Assembly (NCBI GenBank): GCA_902777005.1
Contig: CACYSB010000003.1
Location: forward strand, 74,614 to 138,613
Length of the DNA stretch: 64,000 nt
Reading direction: 5' to 3'
Source: an uncultured Bacteroidota bacterium
GTDB taxonomy: Bacteria; Bacteroidota; Bacteroidia; Bacteroidales; P3
This document shows positions 18,049 through 26,387 of this stretch, piece after piece. The translations under genes were made by a program, and so were the position numbers. The notes below the pieces were generated by a model. That model was not told where the DNA came from. It made no database searches and saw only the letters and a program-made list of their open reading frames with translations. Position 1 is the stretch's first letter, and each line of letters opens with the position of its first letter.

Positions 18049-18942
18049 GTGAAAAATTCCAAGGTACTCACCTATATCCTCATCAGCCTCTCCGTTGTCT
18101 TCTGGGGCATCAGCTTTATCCTCACCAAAGAGCTCTTCCTCACCGAGGAGCATATGACCGTCACCATCCTCATCGCCATGCGCCTGGCCATAGCGACGCT
18201 CGTCATGCTGCCCACACTGGCCATCACGCGCAACCTAGAGCCCATCAAAAAGGGTGACCTCAAGTGGTTCCTCCTGCTCGCCCTCTGCGAGCCTTTCATC
18301 TACCACCTCTGCGAGACCTCAGGCGTACAGCTCGTCAGCGGAAGCCTCGCCTCGGTGGTCATTGCGACAATACCTCTCTTCGTCCCCTTCGGCATGTGGG
18401 TAGCTTACCGGAAGCACATCAGCCTTCAGCTCATCGTTGGCGTGGTGCTCTCGCTGGGGGGCGTCTTTATACTTATTGCCGGGGGCGAGTCGCTGCAGGG
18501 CAACGCCAAAGGACTCCTTTTCCTCGCAGGAGCAGTCGTCATCGCCGTCGTCTACACGCTGCTGCTCGTCAAGATTGTCGGCCACTACCGACCGCTTACC
18601 ATCACCACATGGCAGAACCTCATAGGCCTCATCTATTTCCTGCCCCTGATGCTTGCCTTCGACGGCAGCCAGCTGCCACTGCTCAGCTACTCACCCAAGA
18701 TGCTGTTCATACTCCTCACCCTCGGCATCTGCTGCTCCACCCTCGCCTATGCCTTCTACAACCTCGGCGTCCGCGTCCTCGGCGCCTCCGAAGCCTGCAT
18801 CTTCAACAACGCCATCCCCGTCTTCTCGCTCATCGCCGCCATCCTCATCGGCCAGGAGACCTTCAGCTGGCTCAAAGTCCTCGGCATCGTCATAGTCATC
18901 GCCGGCGTCATCCTCGCCCAGTTCGAGCCAAAACACAGATAA
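18049..18942 (+). CDS. EamA/DMT-family transporter
   Basis: 297 residues from a GTG start. Ten hydrophobic helices in two EamA halves, with the usual starts (ILISLSVVFWGISFILTKEL; LLFLAGAVVIAVVYTLLLVK). Family members export amino acids, metabolites or drugs; substrate cannot be read from the sequence. Coding begins 25 bases after tamL, so it may be the last gene of that operon. A terminator follows about 70 bases downstream. Confidence 0.88.
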   Translation: MKNSKVLTYILISLSVVFWGISFILTKELFLTEEHMTVTILIAMRLAIATLVMLPTLAITRNLEPIKKGDLKWFLLLALCEPFIYHLCETSGVQLVSGSLASVVIATIPLFVPFGMWVAYRKHISLQLIVGVVLSLGGVFILIAGGESLQGNAKGLLFLAGAVVIAVVYTLLLVKIVGHYRPLTITTWQNLIGLIYFLPLMLAFDGSQLPLLSYSPKMLFILLTLGICCSTLAYAFYNLGVRVLGASEACIFNNAIPVFSLIAAILIGQETFSWLKVLGIVIVIAGVILAQFEPKHR

Positions 18943-18969
18943 ACCTTCTTTCTCAACATATCAAAGAAC

Positions 18970-19038
18970 ACACCCACCCCCGTTTTCGGAAGTGGGTGTA
19001 TATAATATAAGGCCCTCCCGAACGGAAGAGCCTTTTTT
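18970..19038. terminator. Double terminator region between convergent genes
   Basis: First hairpin ACACCCAC (18970-18977) with GTGGGTGT (18992-18999). Second, imperfect stem AAGGCCCTCCC with GGAAGAGCCTT (about 19009-19034) followed on the plus strand by TTTTTT, which makes it the main terminator for the EamA gene. On the minus strand it can serve the fic gene. Confidence 0.7.
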
Positions 19039-19078
19039 AACTAAACTTTAACGTTTGGGTATTATCCCATCGGAGATA

Positions 19079-19960
19079 TCAGTACTTGATTTTGAAATAT
19101 TCGAGGAATGCCTTATAGTTGTCTTGCGCGGTAAGGCATGTATCGCGAAGATATCCGTTAATCTTGCCCCAGTTTTGTATGCCACGATAATAATATAGAC
19201 GCAACTCTTCTGTGATGATAAAAGGCACAGTGCATGTTTGCAGGCATTGCCAGAACATCAGCAGACGTCCGATACGGCCATTGCCATCCTGAAAAGGATG
19301 GATATGCTCAAATTGTACATGGAAATCCAGAATATCATCAAACTCAACTTTCTTTAATGCATTGTATTGTGACACCAGAGCTTTCATCCTTTTGTGCACT
19401 TCCTCGGGTTTTGCCGTCTCTTCGCCACCCACTTCGTTTGCCAATCGCTTGTAGTCCCCTACCGCAAACCAATCCTTTTGGCTGTCGGATGTATTTGCTT
19501 TCAGCATCCCATGCAGCTGCTTGATATGTGCCTCTGTGATTTTTTCGGAAGCATTGTCAATTATATAGTCGATGCAACGGAAATGGTTGACCGTTTCCAT
19601 AATATCGTCGATGCGAGTATTCTCAGTAGTAATACCGAGCGTGTTAGTCTCGAAGATATAGCGGGTCTGTTCCTTTGTCAAACGGCTACCCTCGATGTGG
19701 TTTGAGTTATAGGTAAGGTCAATCTGTGTGCGGTGATAGATGCCGCCTTTAAGTTTGCTCTCCTTTTCTTCAACCAATCTTGTGAGCAATGGAGAACATT
19801 CCAGCTTCTTTTTTCTAGGCAACGGAGCGTCGGCAGGGATGTTCCAGGTTTTCCCCGTCAGGAATGCACCTTCTATTTTCCCGGAAGCGCAGTAGTTTCG
19901 GGCGGTACGTTCACTTATACCATATTTCTCGGCATACTGACTAACAGACAAATAATCCAT
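19079..19960 (-). CDS. Fic-domain AMP-transferase with N-terminal helix-turn-helix
   Basis: 293 residues from the ATG at 19960; the longer frame to 20023 is rejected because its first codons lie inside the promoter. Fic enzymes attach AMP (or related groups) from nucleotides to target proteins. Residues 1-45 (LSVSQYAEKYGISERTARNYC) look like a MerR/excisionase-type helix-turn-helix. The inhibitory-helix motif S-x3-E-G is at 86-91 (SNHIEG) and the catalytic HPFQDGNGRIGR at about 221-232. It is therefore a class II Fic protein, self-inhibited by its N-terminal helix. Together with the operator at the promoter, autoregulation is likely. No partner antitoxin gene is next to it. Confidence 0.88.
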   Translation of the reverse strand: MDYLSVSQYAEKYGISERTARNYCASGKIEGAFLTGKTWNIPADAPLPRKKKLECSPLLTRLVEEKESKLKGGIYHRTQIDLTYNSNHIEGSRLTKEQTRYIFETNTLGITTENTRIDDIMETVNHFRCIDYIIDNASEKITEAHIKQLHGMLKANTSDSQKDWFAVGDYKRLANEVGGEETAKPEEVHKRMKALVSQYNALKKVEFDDILDFHVQFEHIHPFQDGNGRIGRLLMFWQCLQTCTVPFIITEELRLYYYRGIQNWGKINGYLRDTCLTAQDNYKAFLEYFKIKY

Positions 19961-19962
19961 TC

Positions 19963-20024
19963 TATCGGCAAGTTTTTCATAAAAACACGTTGCAAAGATA
20001 CAACTTTTTGCCGATACCGGCAAG
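19963..20024 (-). promoter_or_regulatory. fic promoter with overlapping palindromic operator
   Basis: Minus-strand TTG (20023-20021), 20-base spacer, TATCTTTG (20000-19993). The -33 element is inside a 16-base near-perfect palindrome TTGCCGATACCGGCAA (20008-20023; one mismatched pair). A second half-site TATCGGCAAG lies at 19963-19972, just before the start codon and parallel to TACCGGCAAG at 20015-20024. Binding at both would cover the promoter. The palindrome is seen; its ligand, probably the Fic helix-turn-helix, is inference. Confidence 0.6.
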
Positions 20025-20092
20025 TTTATTTTTATTTCTTAAAGCAAAAAAAATCATAAAACTCCTTCTTTCTCAATCAGATTGTAAAAGAA

Positions 20093-20119
20093 AACCCCTA
20101 CGGATTATCCGCAGGGGTT
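20093..20119 (-). terminator. Terminator of the BspA-like gene
   Basis: Arms AACCCCTACGG(A) and (T)CCGCAGGGGTT at 20093-20104 and 20108-20119, followed on the minus strand by TTTTCTTTTA. It lies about 40 bases past the stop codon. Confidence 0.8.
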
Positions 20120-20157
20120 CTATCCCGTCAGGGATTATCGTTCAATAGTTCACGGTG

Positions 20158-23100
20158 TCACCTAATCACCACAACCTTGCGGGCTGGATGGTTGCCTATC
20201 TTTATCATGTATGTACCTGTAGCGGAAACATCGAAACTCAACGGCATATCGTTGTCCTGTTTCGTCGCCAGCACACGGCCGTTAACGTCGTAGAGCGTCA
20301 CCATGTTGCCTTCGGCACCCTCGACTACCACTTGGCCGTTGTGCTGATATATCTTTGCATTGATGGTCTCTATGCCGTCGATGCCAACCACAATGGTATC
20401 ATGGATAACAATGGTATCGTGGATAGTGATGGTGTCGTAACGTAGCAATGTGTCGTAAACAATCGTGGTATCATGAACAGGAACATAGGTTGTATCATGG
20501 ACAGGAACATAGGTTGTATCATGCAGCATCAGAGTGTCGAGAATAATTGTGGTGTCATGGACAGGAACATAGGTTGTATCATGCATCCAGACAGTATCAG
20601 TAATAAATATTGTATCATGTATCACTTCGGCTCCGAATATTGCTGTCAATGCGGTATCATGCAGTATGGTGAGAGTGTAGGGATTGTCCGTCACTCCATT
20701 GCTCCAGCCAACAAAAGTGTAGCCGATATAAGGGTAAGCTGTGAGTATGCAGGAGCTGCCGTAGGCATATTCGCCACCACCTGTAGCAGTTCCGCAGTTA
20801 TTGTCGTTTATCGTAACGGTGATAGTGTGCGTGTCGATGGCAAAGATGGCGGTAAGGATGCTATCGTTTGTGATGGTCACCGTGCGGGGATTATCTGTTA
20901 CCCTGTCACTCCAGCAGACAAAGTGGTGATGTTCCGCAGTACATGTGGCAGAAACAATCACAGTGTCGAGGTAATTGTAGGTGCCACTGCGGTCGGTAAT
21001 GGTACCCAGAGTGGGATCATTGACCGACATTGTCAGCGTATACTGATTGGGTAGGAAGTAGGCCGTCAAGGTGATGTCGTCTGTGAGTGTGATGGTGTCG
21101 GGATTGGCTGTGCTGCCGTTGCTCCAGTGGTCGAAGTGGTGATGCTCCGCAGTACAGGTAGCAGAAACAATCACTGTGTCGAGGTAGTTGTAGGTTCCAC
21201 TGCGGTCGGTAATGGTACCCAGAGTGGGATCATTGACCGACATTGACAGCGTGTACTGATTGGGTAGGAAGTAGGCCGTCAAGGTAATGTCGTCTGTGAG
21301 TGTGATGGTGTCGGGATTGGCTGTGCTGCCGTTGCTCCAGTGGTCGAAGTGGTAATGTTCCGCAGTACATGTGGCAGAAACAATCACTGTGTCGAGGTAG
21401 TTATAGGTGCCACTGCGGTCGGTAATGTTACCCAGAGTGGGATCATTGACCGACATTGACAGCGTGTACTGATCGGGTAGGAAGTAGGCCGTCACTGTGC
21501 TGTCTCCCATAAGGGTGATGGTGTCTGGGTTGGCTGTGCTTCCATTGCTCCAGTGGTCGAAGTGATATCCATAGTTAGAAGTAGCGGTGATTTTTTCCAG
21601 ATGGTTGCCTATCTTGGTACGTGAGGCCGTGCCCATCGAGGAGTCGCTGCATGTCACTGTCATACCGATGAAATAGGCCGTCAAGGTACTATCACCCGTG
21701 AGGGTGATAGTATCGGTGCTGGCTGTGCTTCCGTTGCTCCAATGGTCGAAATGACCGCTGCTTTTTGCCGTGGCTTTAATCTTATCCAAGTGGTCGCCAA
21801 TCTTTGTGCGCGAGACCGTTCCCCTCGAAGTGTTGTTGCTCAACACCGTCAGACCGATGAAATAGGCCGTCAAGGTACTGTCGCCGGTGAGGGTGATGGT
21901 GTCGAGGGTGGCGGTACTGCCGTTGCTCCAGTATTCAAAATGACCGCTGCTTTTTGCTGTGGCGGAGATGACGGCAGTGGAATCGCAGCGAACATTACGT
22001 CCACGCAGCTGTATAATGGAGGCTGTCCCTCGTGCATTGTTGTTTGAAAACACGGTGATATTGATATCATATATCGGCTCGCGAAGATTATTGCGATAGG
22101 TATACCATGGATTGTATCCATCGAAAGTATAGTAGTTATCGTAAGAACAGCCGTTGAGTATAAGCACAACATCGCTGGGGAAGGACTTGTTACCGATAGT
22201 GGGTGGAACCGTTGATATCATATATATTGTGTCGCATGAGTAGAAAGCATATTGATCTATCGAATTGACACTGTTGGGGATTGTGACGGAGGTTAAGCCG
22301 GTACAGCCGTAGAAGGCACACTCTCCAATGCTTGTGACGGAGTTCGGGATGGTGACAGTGGTCAAGCCGGTACAGTAGGAGAAAGCCCAGTCTCCTATGC
22401 TTGTGACGGAGTTCGGGATGGTGACTGAGGTCAAGCCCGTACAGCTGGAGAAGGCTGAGTTACCAATTACATTTACAGTTGATGGAATGGTTACATCACC
22501 ACCACTCCCCGAATATGCCAATAGATGTTGTTTTGTTTCATCTGCATATACAAAATCACCTTCCGTCACACCGTTCATTGTTATGGCTCCCCACGGGCTT
22601 CCCATGGCAGTACCGTAATATTCAATATGACGCACACCATAGAATGCATTGTTACCAATGCCTGTGACGGAGTTCGGGATTGTGACAGAGGTCAAGCCGG
22701 TGCAGTAGTAGAAGGCCTGGTCTCCTATGCTTGTAACGGAGTTCGGAATGGTGACGGAGGTCAGCCCGCTGCAGTTTTTGAAAGCATATTCGCCAATGCT
22801 TGTAACAGAATTTGGAATTGAGACGGATGTCAGGCTAGTGCAGTTTGCGAAAGCATTTCGGCTTATCGATGTGACGCCTTCAGGGATGACCAGATTGGTT
22901 ACAGGGTTTCCATTGATACTCAGTGAGTGAGCATGGGAAAGGGGATTGTCATCAAAAATTATATTGCACCATTGTGCTATGGTGCCGGTATAATTGACAG
23001 TGGTTAGGCCATCGCAGCCATCGAAAGCGCCACCACCAATTGAGGTAACACTGTTGGGAATTGTAACTGAGGTAATGCTGGTGCAGAACGAGAAAGCATA

Positions 23101-23607
23101 CCGACTTATCGATGTTACGCCATCGGGGATGACCAGATTGGTTACAGGGTCTCCATTGATACTCAGTGAGTGAGCATAGTAAAGAGGATGGCTACCTATG
23201 TAGTCACTGAATCTAATATTGCACCACTGGGCTACGGTGCCGGTATAATTGACATTGGTTAGACCGTAGCATCCAAAGAAAGCAGAAGCACCTACCGAGT
23301 CAATGCTACTGGGGATAGTTACGGAGGTCAGGCCTGTGCACCTCTCAAACGTGCCGTAAGTGCCGTTTGTTATCAAAGTCGTAACGGGGTATGTCGTACC
23401 ATTATAAGTTACGGATGACGGAATTGTCAGAGCACCGGTCACATAGTTGTTACTTCCTAATAGAGGATTAATTACGTATGCTTCGCCGTGCATAATTACG
23501 TAATATAGTGTTTGTCCGCTCGGCGCGACGGCGGAGAAGTCGTAGGCGAGGACACTTTGCCCTATCGCCATTATGGCAGCAACCAGAAGGAATATTTTTT
23601 TCTTCAT
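20158..23607 (-). CDS. BspA-like leucine-rich repeat surface protein with T9SS sorting domain
   Basis: 1149 residues. Signal peptide (about 1-21, ending VLA). Residues about 60-480 are LRR_5/BspA repeats of about 23 residues built on CTGLTSVTIPNSVTSIGDQA. Residues about 510-930 hold InlB B-type repeats ending LTAYFLPNQYTL, of which three are almost identical 71-residue units. Residues about 970-1045 are a run of VHDTTYVPVHDTT-like repeats, probably an extended stalk. The last 80 residues (TLYDVNGRVLATK...GTYMIKIGN...KVVVIR) are a type A T9SS sorting domain, so the protein is exported to the cell surface. BspA relatives bind host matrix proteins; adhesion is therefore likely but not shown. A 297-nt structured leader precedes it. 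Confidence 0.92.
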   Translation of the reverse strand: MKKKIFLLVAAIMAIGQSVLAYDFSAVAPSGQTLYYVIMHGEAYVINPLLGSNNYVTGALTIPSSVTYNGTTYPVTTLITNGTYGTFERCTGLTSVTIPSSIDSVGASAFFGCYGLTNVNYTGTVAQWCNIRFSDYIGSHPLYYAHSLSINGDPVTNLVIPDGVTSISRYAFSFCTSITSVTIPNSVTSIGGGAFDGCDGLTTVNYTGTIAQWCNIIFDDNPLSHAHSLSINGNPVTNLVIPEGVTSISRNAFANCTSLTSVSIPNSVTSIGEYAFKNCSGLTSVTIPNSVTSIGDQAFYYCTGLTSVTIPNSVTGIGNNAFYGVRHIEYYGTAMGSPWGAITMNGVTEGDFVYADETKQHLLAYSGSGGDVTIPSTVNVIGNSAFSSCTGLTSVTIPNSVTSIGDWAFSYCTGLTTVTIPNSVTSIGECAFYGCTGLTSVTIPNSVNSIDQYAFYSCDTIYMISTVPPTIGNKSFPSDVVLILNGCSYDNYYTFDGYNPWYTYRNNLREPIYDINITVFSNNNARGTASIIQLRGRNVRCDSTAVISATAKSSGHFEYWSNGSTATLDTITLTGDSTLTAYFIGLTVLSNNTSRGTVSRTKIGDHLDKIKATAKSSGHFDHWSNGSTASTDTITLTGDSTLTAYFIGMTVTCSDSSMGTASRTKIGNHLEKITATSNYGYHFDHWSNGSTANPDTITLMGDSTVTAYFLPDQYTLSMSVNDPTLGNITDRSGTYNYLDTVIVSATCTAEHYHFDHWSNGSTANPDTITLTDDITLTAYFLPNQYTLSMSVNDPTLGTITDRSGTYNYLDTVIVSATCTAEHHHFDHWSNGSTANPDTITLTDDITLTAYFLPNQYTLTMSVNDPTLGTITDRSGTYNYLDTVIVSATCTAEHHHFVCWSDRVTDNPRTVTITNDSILTAIFAIDTHTITVTINDNNCGTATGGGEYAYGSSCILTAYPYIGYTFVGWSNGVTDNPYTLTILHDTALTAIFGAEVIHDTIFITDTVWMHDTTYVPVHDTTIILDTLMLHDTTYVPVHDTTYVPVHDTTIVYDTLLRYDTITIHDTIVIHDTIVVGIDGIETINAKIYQHNGQVVVEGAEGNMVTLYDVNGRVLATKQDNDMPLSFDVSATGTYMIKIGNHPARKVVVIR
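20465..20590 (-). repeat. HDTT/YVPV-coding short repeats
   Basis: Near-identical units CATGGACAGGAACATAGGTT followed by GTATCAT recur at about 20473, 20500 and 20560 with a 27-base period in places. They code for the VHDTTYVPV stalk just before the sorting domain of the BspA-like protein. Confidence 0.85.
20915..21560 (-). repeat. 213-bp tandem repeats coding for InlB B-type domains
   Basis: Three copies, each 213 bases (71 residues), begin near 20929, 21141 and 21355 and are almost identical in DNA. Such recent homogenisation points to recombination between copies, and copy number may vary among strains. Older, diverged copies continue up to about 21990. Confidence 0.88.
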
Positions 23608-23652
23608 GTGGTTTATTGTTTAAAAGGTTAATACTTCCGTTCAATAAACACA

Positions 23653-23753
23653 TAAAAAAGAAGCGCGGACATCTAACTTTCGTTACTTATCCCGCTCTAT
23701 AAGGCTCTCGCATTGCCTGTCTTTCGAGGATAAGCAACACCGAGGCCCACGCT
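23653..23753 (-). promoter_or_regulatory. Structured leader element before the BspA-like gene (attenuator or small RNA end)
   Basis: On the minus strand AGCGTGGGC (23753-23745) can pair with GTCCGCGCT (23670-23662). Inside it GTTGCTTATCC (23738-23728) pairs with GGATAAGTAAC (23692-23682), allowing G-U pairs. The closing stem is followed at once by TTCTTTTTT (to 23654), so the whole fold ends in a terminator-like U-run 46 bases before the start codon. It could be an attenuator controlling the surface protein or the 3' end of an independent RNA. Confidence 0.5.
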
Positions 23754-23909
23754 AACGATATATACAGAAAGGTGTATATACGCAACAATGGACGTTGGAT
23801 GCTGCTTTACCGTGCGAAAGACTCCGAACTTGCGAGATTCTATAGAGCCGCAGATAAAACGTCTACAACGTCTTATTTATATGTCTGTCATTCTTATCGA
23901 ATGACGGTG

Positions 23910-23939
23910 CAAAGATACGAAATGTTTTCCAACCGACAA
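23910..23939 (-). promoter_or_regulatory. Promoter of the BspA-like gene, giving a leader of about 297 nt
   Basis: Minus-strand TTG (23939-23937), 19-base spacer, TATCTTTG (23917-23910). The transcript begins near 23904. Right at its 5' end is a perfect hairpin GTCATTC-GATAA-GAATGAC (23905-23887), and a second, GTATATACA with TGTATATAT, lies near 23760-23785. No reading frame of note lies between promoter and gene. Confidence 0.7.
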
Positions 23940-24074
23940 AATAATTCATGAAAATTCATGGACATTTGCGATAATTCGTGTTAAAAAAAGAAGTCATGTA
24001 CCACACCCCGTCCATAGGCCTTCAAAAGGTCTTCAATAGGCCCTCGGCGTACCCCCAGATGGGAGCCTCCAGAG
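23940..24074. other. Unassigned part of the BspA to tRNA-fMet gap
   Basis: AT-rich near 23940-24000, including a near-direct repeat AATTCATG/AAATTCATGG. No reading frame or signal of note before repeat copy 2 begins. Confidence 0.4.
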
Positions 24075-24185
24075 CACCGGTGCCGCTCCGGTGCCGCTCC
24101 GTACCCGCTCCGACTGTTCTACGGTTGTTCTACGGTTTTTTGTCGGAGAGGGGGCGGACCGGATACGTAGGGGGTAAGGAGAAGT
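24075..24185 (-). repeat. GC-rich palindromic intergenic repeat, copy 2 (inverted)
   Basis: The core is present in reverse orientation at 24108-24135, beginning CTCCGACTGTTCTACGGTTG. Flanking arms are GGTGCCGCTCCGTACCCGCTC on one side and GTCGGAGAGGGGGCGGACCGG on the other. It lies between the BspA promoter and tRNA-fMet. Confidence 0.85.
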
Positions 24186-24247
24186 TGTGGGAGAAATTGT
24201 AGGGGAAGGATTGCTCGCTGCGCTCGCGATCCTATGGGGTGGGGCTT

Positions 24248-24381
24248 TACCTAAATCAAAATTGAGCACCGCTGTGCGGTTCTTCTTTTTTTATGCAAAT
24301 ACCACAGCTTGAAAGCAAGCTTTCGCCGTGGTATTTGCATAAAAAAAGCAGGACTGACGTCCTGCTCAATTTTGATTTAGG

Positions 24382-24383
<2 letters not shown>
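24248..24383. repeat. Nested palindrome with back-to-back terminators next to tRNA-fMet
   Basis: The outer inverted repeat is 21 perfect base pairs (24248-24268 and 24363-24383; TACCTAAATCAAAATTGAGC then A) and its right arm includes the last two bases and the tail of the tRNA gene. Inside, 20-base arms at 24286-24305 and 24328-24347 (TTTTTTTATGCAAATACCAC) flank a smaller palindrome. Between the outer and inner arms sit two terminators facing in opposite directions: AGCAGGAC-GTCA-GTCCTGCT plus T7 for the minus strand, and ACCGC-TGT-GCGGT plus TTCTTCTTTTTTT for the plus strand. Confidence 0.85.
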
Positions 24384-24453
<70 letters not shown>

Positions 24454-24493
24454 CTCTCTTATTTCAGAGGCCTAAGCCTCTTGAAATCGAGTG

Positions 24494-24524
24494 CAAAAAT
24501 ACTAACTTTTTCCCAATCTACCAA
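24494..24524 (-). promoter_or_regulatory. Promoter of tRNA-fMet
   Basis: Minus-strand TTG (24524-24522), 20-base spacer and TATTTTTG (24501-24494), about 41 bases before the mature tRNA 5' end. Confidence 0.65.
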
Positions 24525-24545
24525 ATAATTCTTTAAAATAATTTA

Positions 24546-26387
24546 CTATCGTTTGATTATTCGCTGCTTATAGACGCCTGCCGCGGACCTCACCTGCAAC
24601 ATATAGACTCCATCCGCAAGGCCGGCCAGCGATATTTTGACACTGCCACCATTGACTTGCGGGCCCTCGCGGCGAAGCACTTCACGGCCAAGCATATCAG
24701 TGACAATAACGGCTCCTGTGTACGTGGGGAGTGTGACCGTAACCTCGCCGGTGGTGGGATTTGGCCATACCGTCAGCTCTGCGTCAAGCGCCATGTGGTC
24801 GGCGATGCCTACGTGCACAGTGTCTTCCCAGATGGCATAGAGGCTGAGATTGCGGCGTATCCTTAGAGTGTCGCCTGCCATATAAATCTCTTCGTCGCCT
24901 TCTGGCGAGCGGCACCAGCCCAAGAAACGATATCCGGCACGCGTGAAGGTGCACTCCGGCAGCACAGCACCGTTCAGGACGCAGAAGCTCATTGTTACGA
25001 TGTTGCCCGAGCCTCCGTTGGAGTTCAGGTATATGTATCGTGACTGTGCCTTGTTGAGGTGCACACGGTAGACCGTGTCGAGATGCACAAAGTCATACAC
25101 CCCGTTCTGTGCGGGGATGTCATACTCGTAGAAATAATAGGTGTTGACGTCCGGACATACGGTGTCGTAGACATCCACGGTGTCCATCTGCACATCCATG
25201 GGCTCAAGTCCGAAGATGGCCGACTGTTCAAGGTTGAAGGTATATGTGGGATTGCCGCCGGCGCCGCCGTGGCCAATGGAGATGTCATTGAAATAGTAGA
25301 AGCCGTCGCCTGACCCGCTCCAACCCAGGTTGAAGTGGTAGCGCCCCTGCAGGTCGGCACCGTCGAGGACGAAGGCGTGTCCGCCGTCATCGTCGCGGCC
25401 GGTGTAGTATATGGGGCGGCCCGCTGCAAGGTCCTCATTTATCATAGCACGCCAGACACTGTCGTCAGGGTAGTGGGCACGATGCACGCGCGAGATGTTG
25501 GGCTTGTACTTGAAATACTGCACGAAGGCTGTGGCGGCATTTTCAGAGTAGGCTCCCGAGCCACCCTGGCTCATGGTTCCGTACATCATATTCACGGCGA
25601 CGCCACAGTGATAAGAGAGTGTGGCCACAGCATTTACCTCACGCTCGGGCGTATTGTGCTCTTCAAGCCAGTTGGGCATGTAGTCGTACACGTAAGTGGT
25701 GTGGGCAAAGTCTGCACTTTGGGCCGGGTAGGTGTAACGCTGGCCTTCATATGATTGCGCCTGGGGCACGTAGGTGTTGTTGCCGGCGCCGCACGAAGGA
25801 TAACGCCAATAGCGTATGATCTGCGCCATGGCGGTAGCCACACAGCCCACAACGGTACGCGCATTATAGTTGGTGTCGTAGGGGCAATATTTGTTGTACG
25901 GGCTAACCTGGTCCCAGCGTGTGGTCACCATTGCCGGAATGTTGAGCAGCGGCTCGGTATCATCCACCTCTTCATCGTCGGCGAAGAGCAGCTTTTGCCA
26001 CGAGGCTGCCGCCTCGGCCGAGCCTTCCGCATCACTCTGCGCCACTACGGTAAGCTGGCTCTCGTAGAGACCAAGCAAGTAGCGCAGCGTCGGGTGCAGT
26101 TCCTTGGGGAAGTGGCTGTCGAACGAGTAGGCCAGCACGGGCTCCACACGGTCGTCATCGGAGACTATTACAAAGCCCTCCTGCCCTACGGTGAAGACAT
26201 ACACGTGACTGATGCCGTCATAGGCCATAGACACCATGTCGCCCTCGGCCACCGGCTTCACATCCGCAGGATGGTAGGTGTTCCAGAAACTCGCAGCCAC
26301 ACGTCTGGCCGTGCGCATATCCACCTCTCCTGCCTGCACCGTGGCGCAGAGCAACAAGAAGACGACACTCAGGATTATCCGTTTCAT
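24546..26387 (-). CDS. C10 family (streptopain-like) cysteine protease with T9SS sorting domain
   Basis: 613 residues. Signal peptide 1-19. Residues about 20-140 are the Spi-type propeptide (GFVIVSDDDRVEPVLAYS). The catalytic cysteine is C182 in VVGCVATAMAQIIRYW and the catalytic histidine H337 in GGHAFVLDG. Next come a linker (VDVYDTVCPDVN), a Listeria-Bacteroides-type repeat (TFTRAGYRFLGWCRSPEGDE) and a type A T9SS sorting domain (VWPNPTTGEV...GVYMLQV). Expected to be a secreted protease acting on extracellular protein. Its ATG overlaps the dsbD stop by 4 bases, so the protease and a thiol-disulfide reductase are translationally coupled. Confidence 0.93.
   Translation of the reverse strand: MKRIILSVVFLLLCATVQAGEVDMRTARRVAASFWNTYHPADVKPVAEGDMVSMAYDGISHVYVFTVGQEGFVIVSDDDRVEPVLAYSFDSHFPKELHPTLRYLLGLYESQLTVVAQSDAEGSAEAAASWQKLLFADDEEVDDTEPLLNIPAMVTTRWDQVSPYNKYCPYDTNYNARTVVGCVATAMAQIIRYWRYPSCGAGNNTYVPQAQSYEGQRYTYPAQSADFAHTTYVYDYMPNWLEEHNTPEREVNAVATLSYHCGVAVNMMYGTMSQGGSGAYSENAATAFVQYFKYKPNISRVHRAHYPDDSVWRAMINEDLAAGRPIYYTGRDDDGGHAFVLDGADLQGRYHFNLGWSGSGDGFYYFNDISIGHGGAGGNPTYTFNLEQSAIFGLEPMDVQMDTVDVYDTVCPDVNTYYFYEYDIPAQNGVYDFVHLDTVYRVHLNKAQSRYIYLNSNGGSGNIVTMSFCVLNGAVLPECTFTRAGYRFLGWCRSPEGDEEIYMAGDTLRIRRNLSLYAIWEDTVHVGIADHMALDAELTVWPNPTTGEVTVTLPTYTGAVIVTDMLGREVLRREGPQVNGGSVKISLAGLADGVYMLQVRSAAGVYKQRIIKR

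Noticed and set aside
19961..20023. Longer N-terminus for the Fic protein
   Set aside because: Those codons cover the promoter and operator, and the conserved HTH starts at the later ATG.
20158..23607. Regular direct repeats that could be taken for a CRISPR array
   Set aside because: The repeats are in frame and code LRR_5 units, 71-residue InlB-type units and HDTT stalk repeats; there are no unique spacers of constant length and no cas genes.
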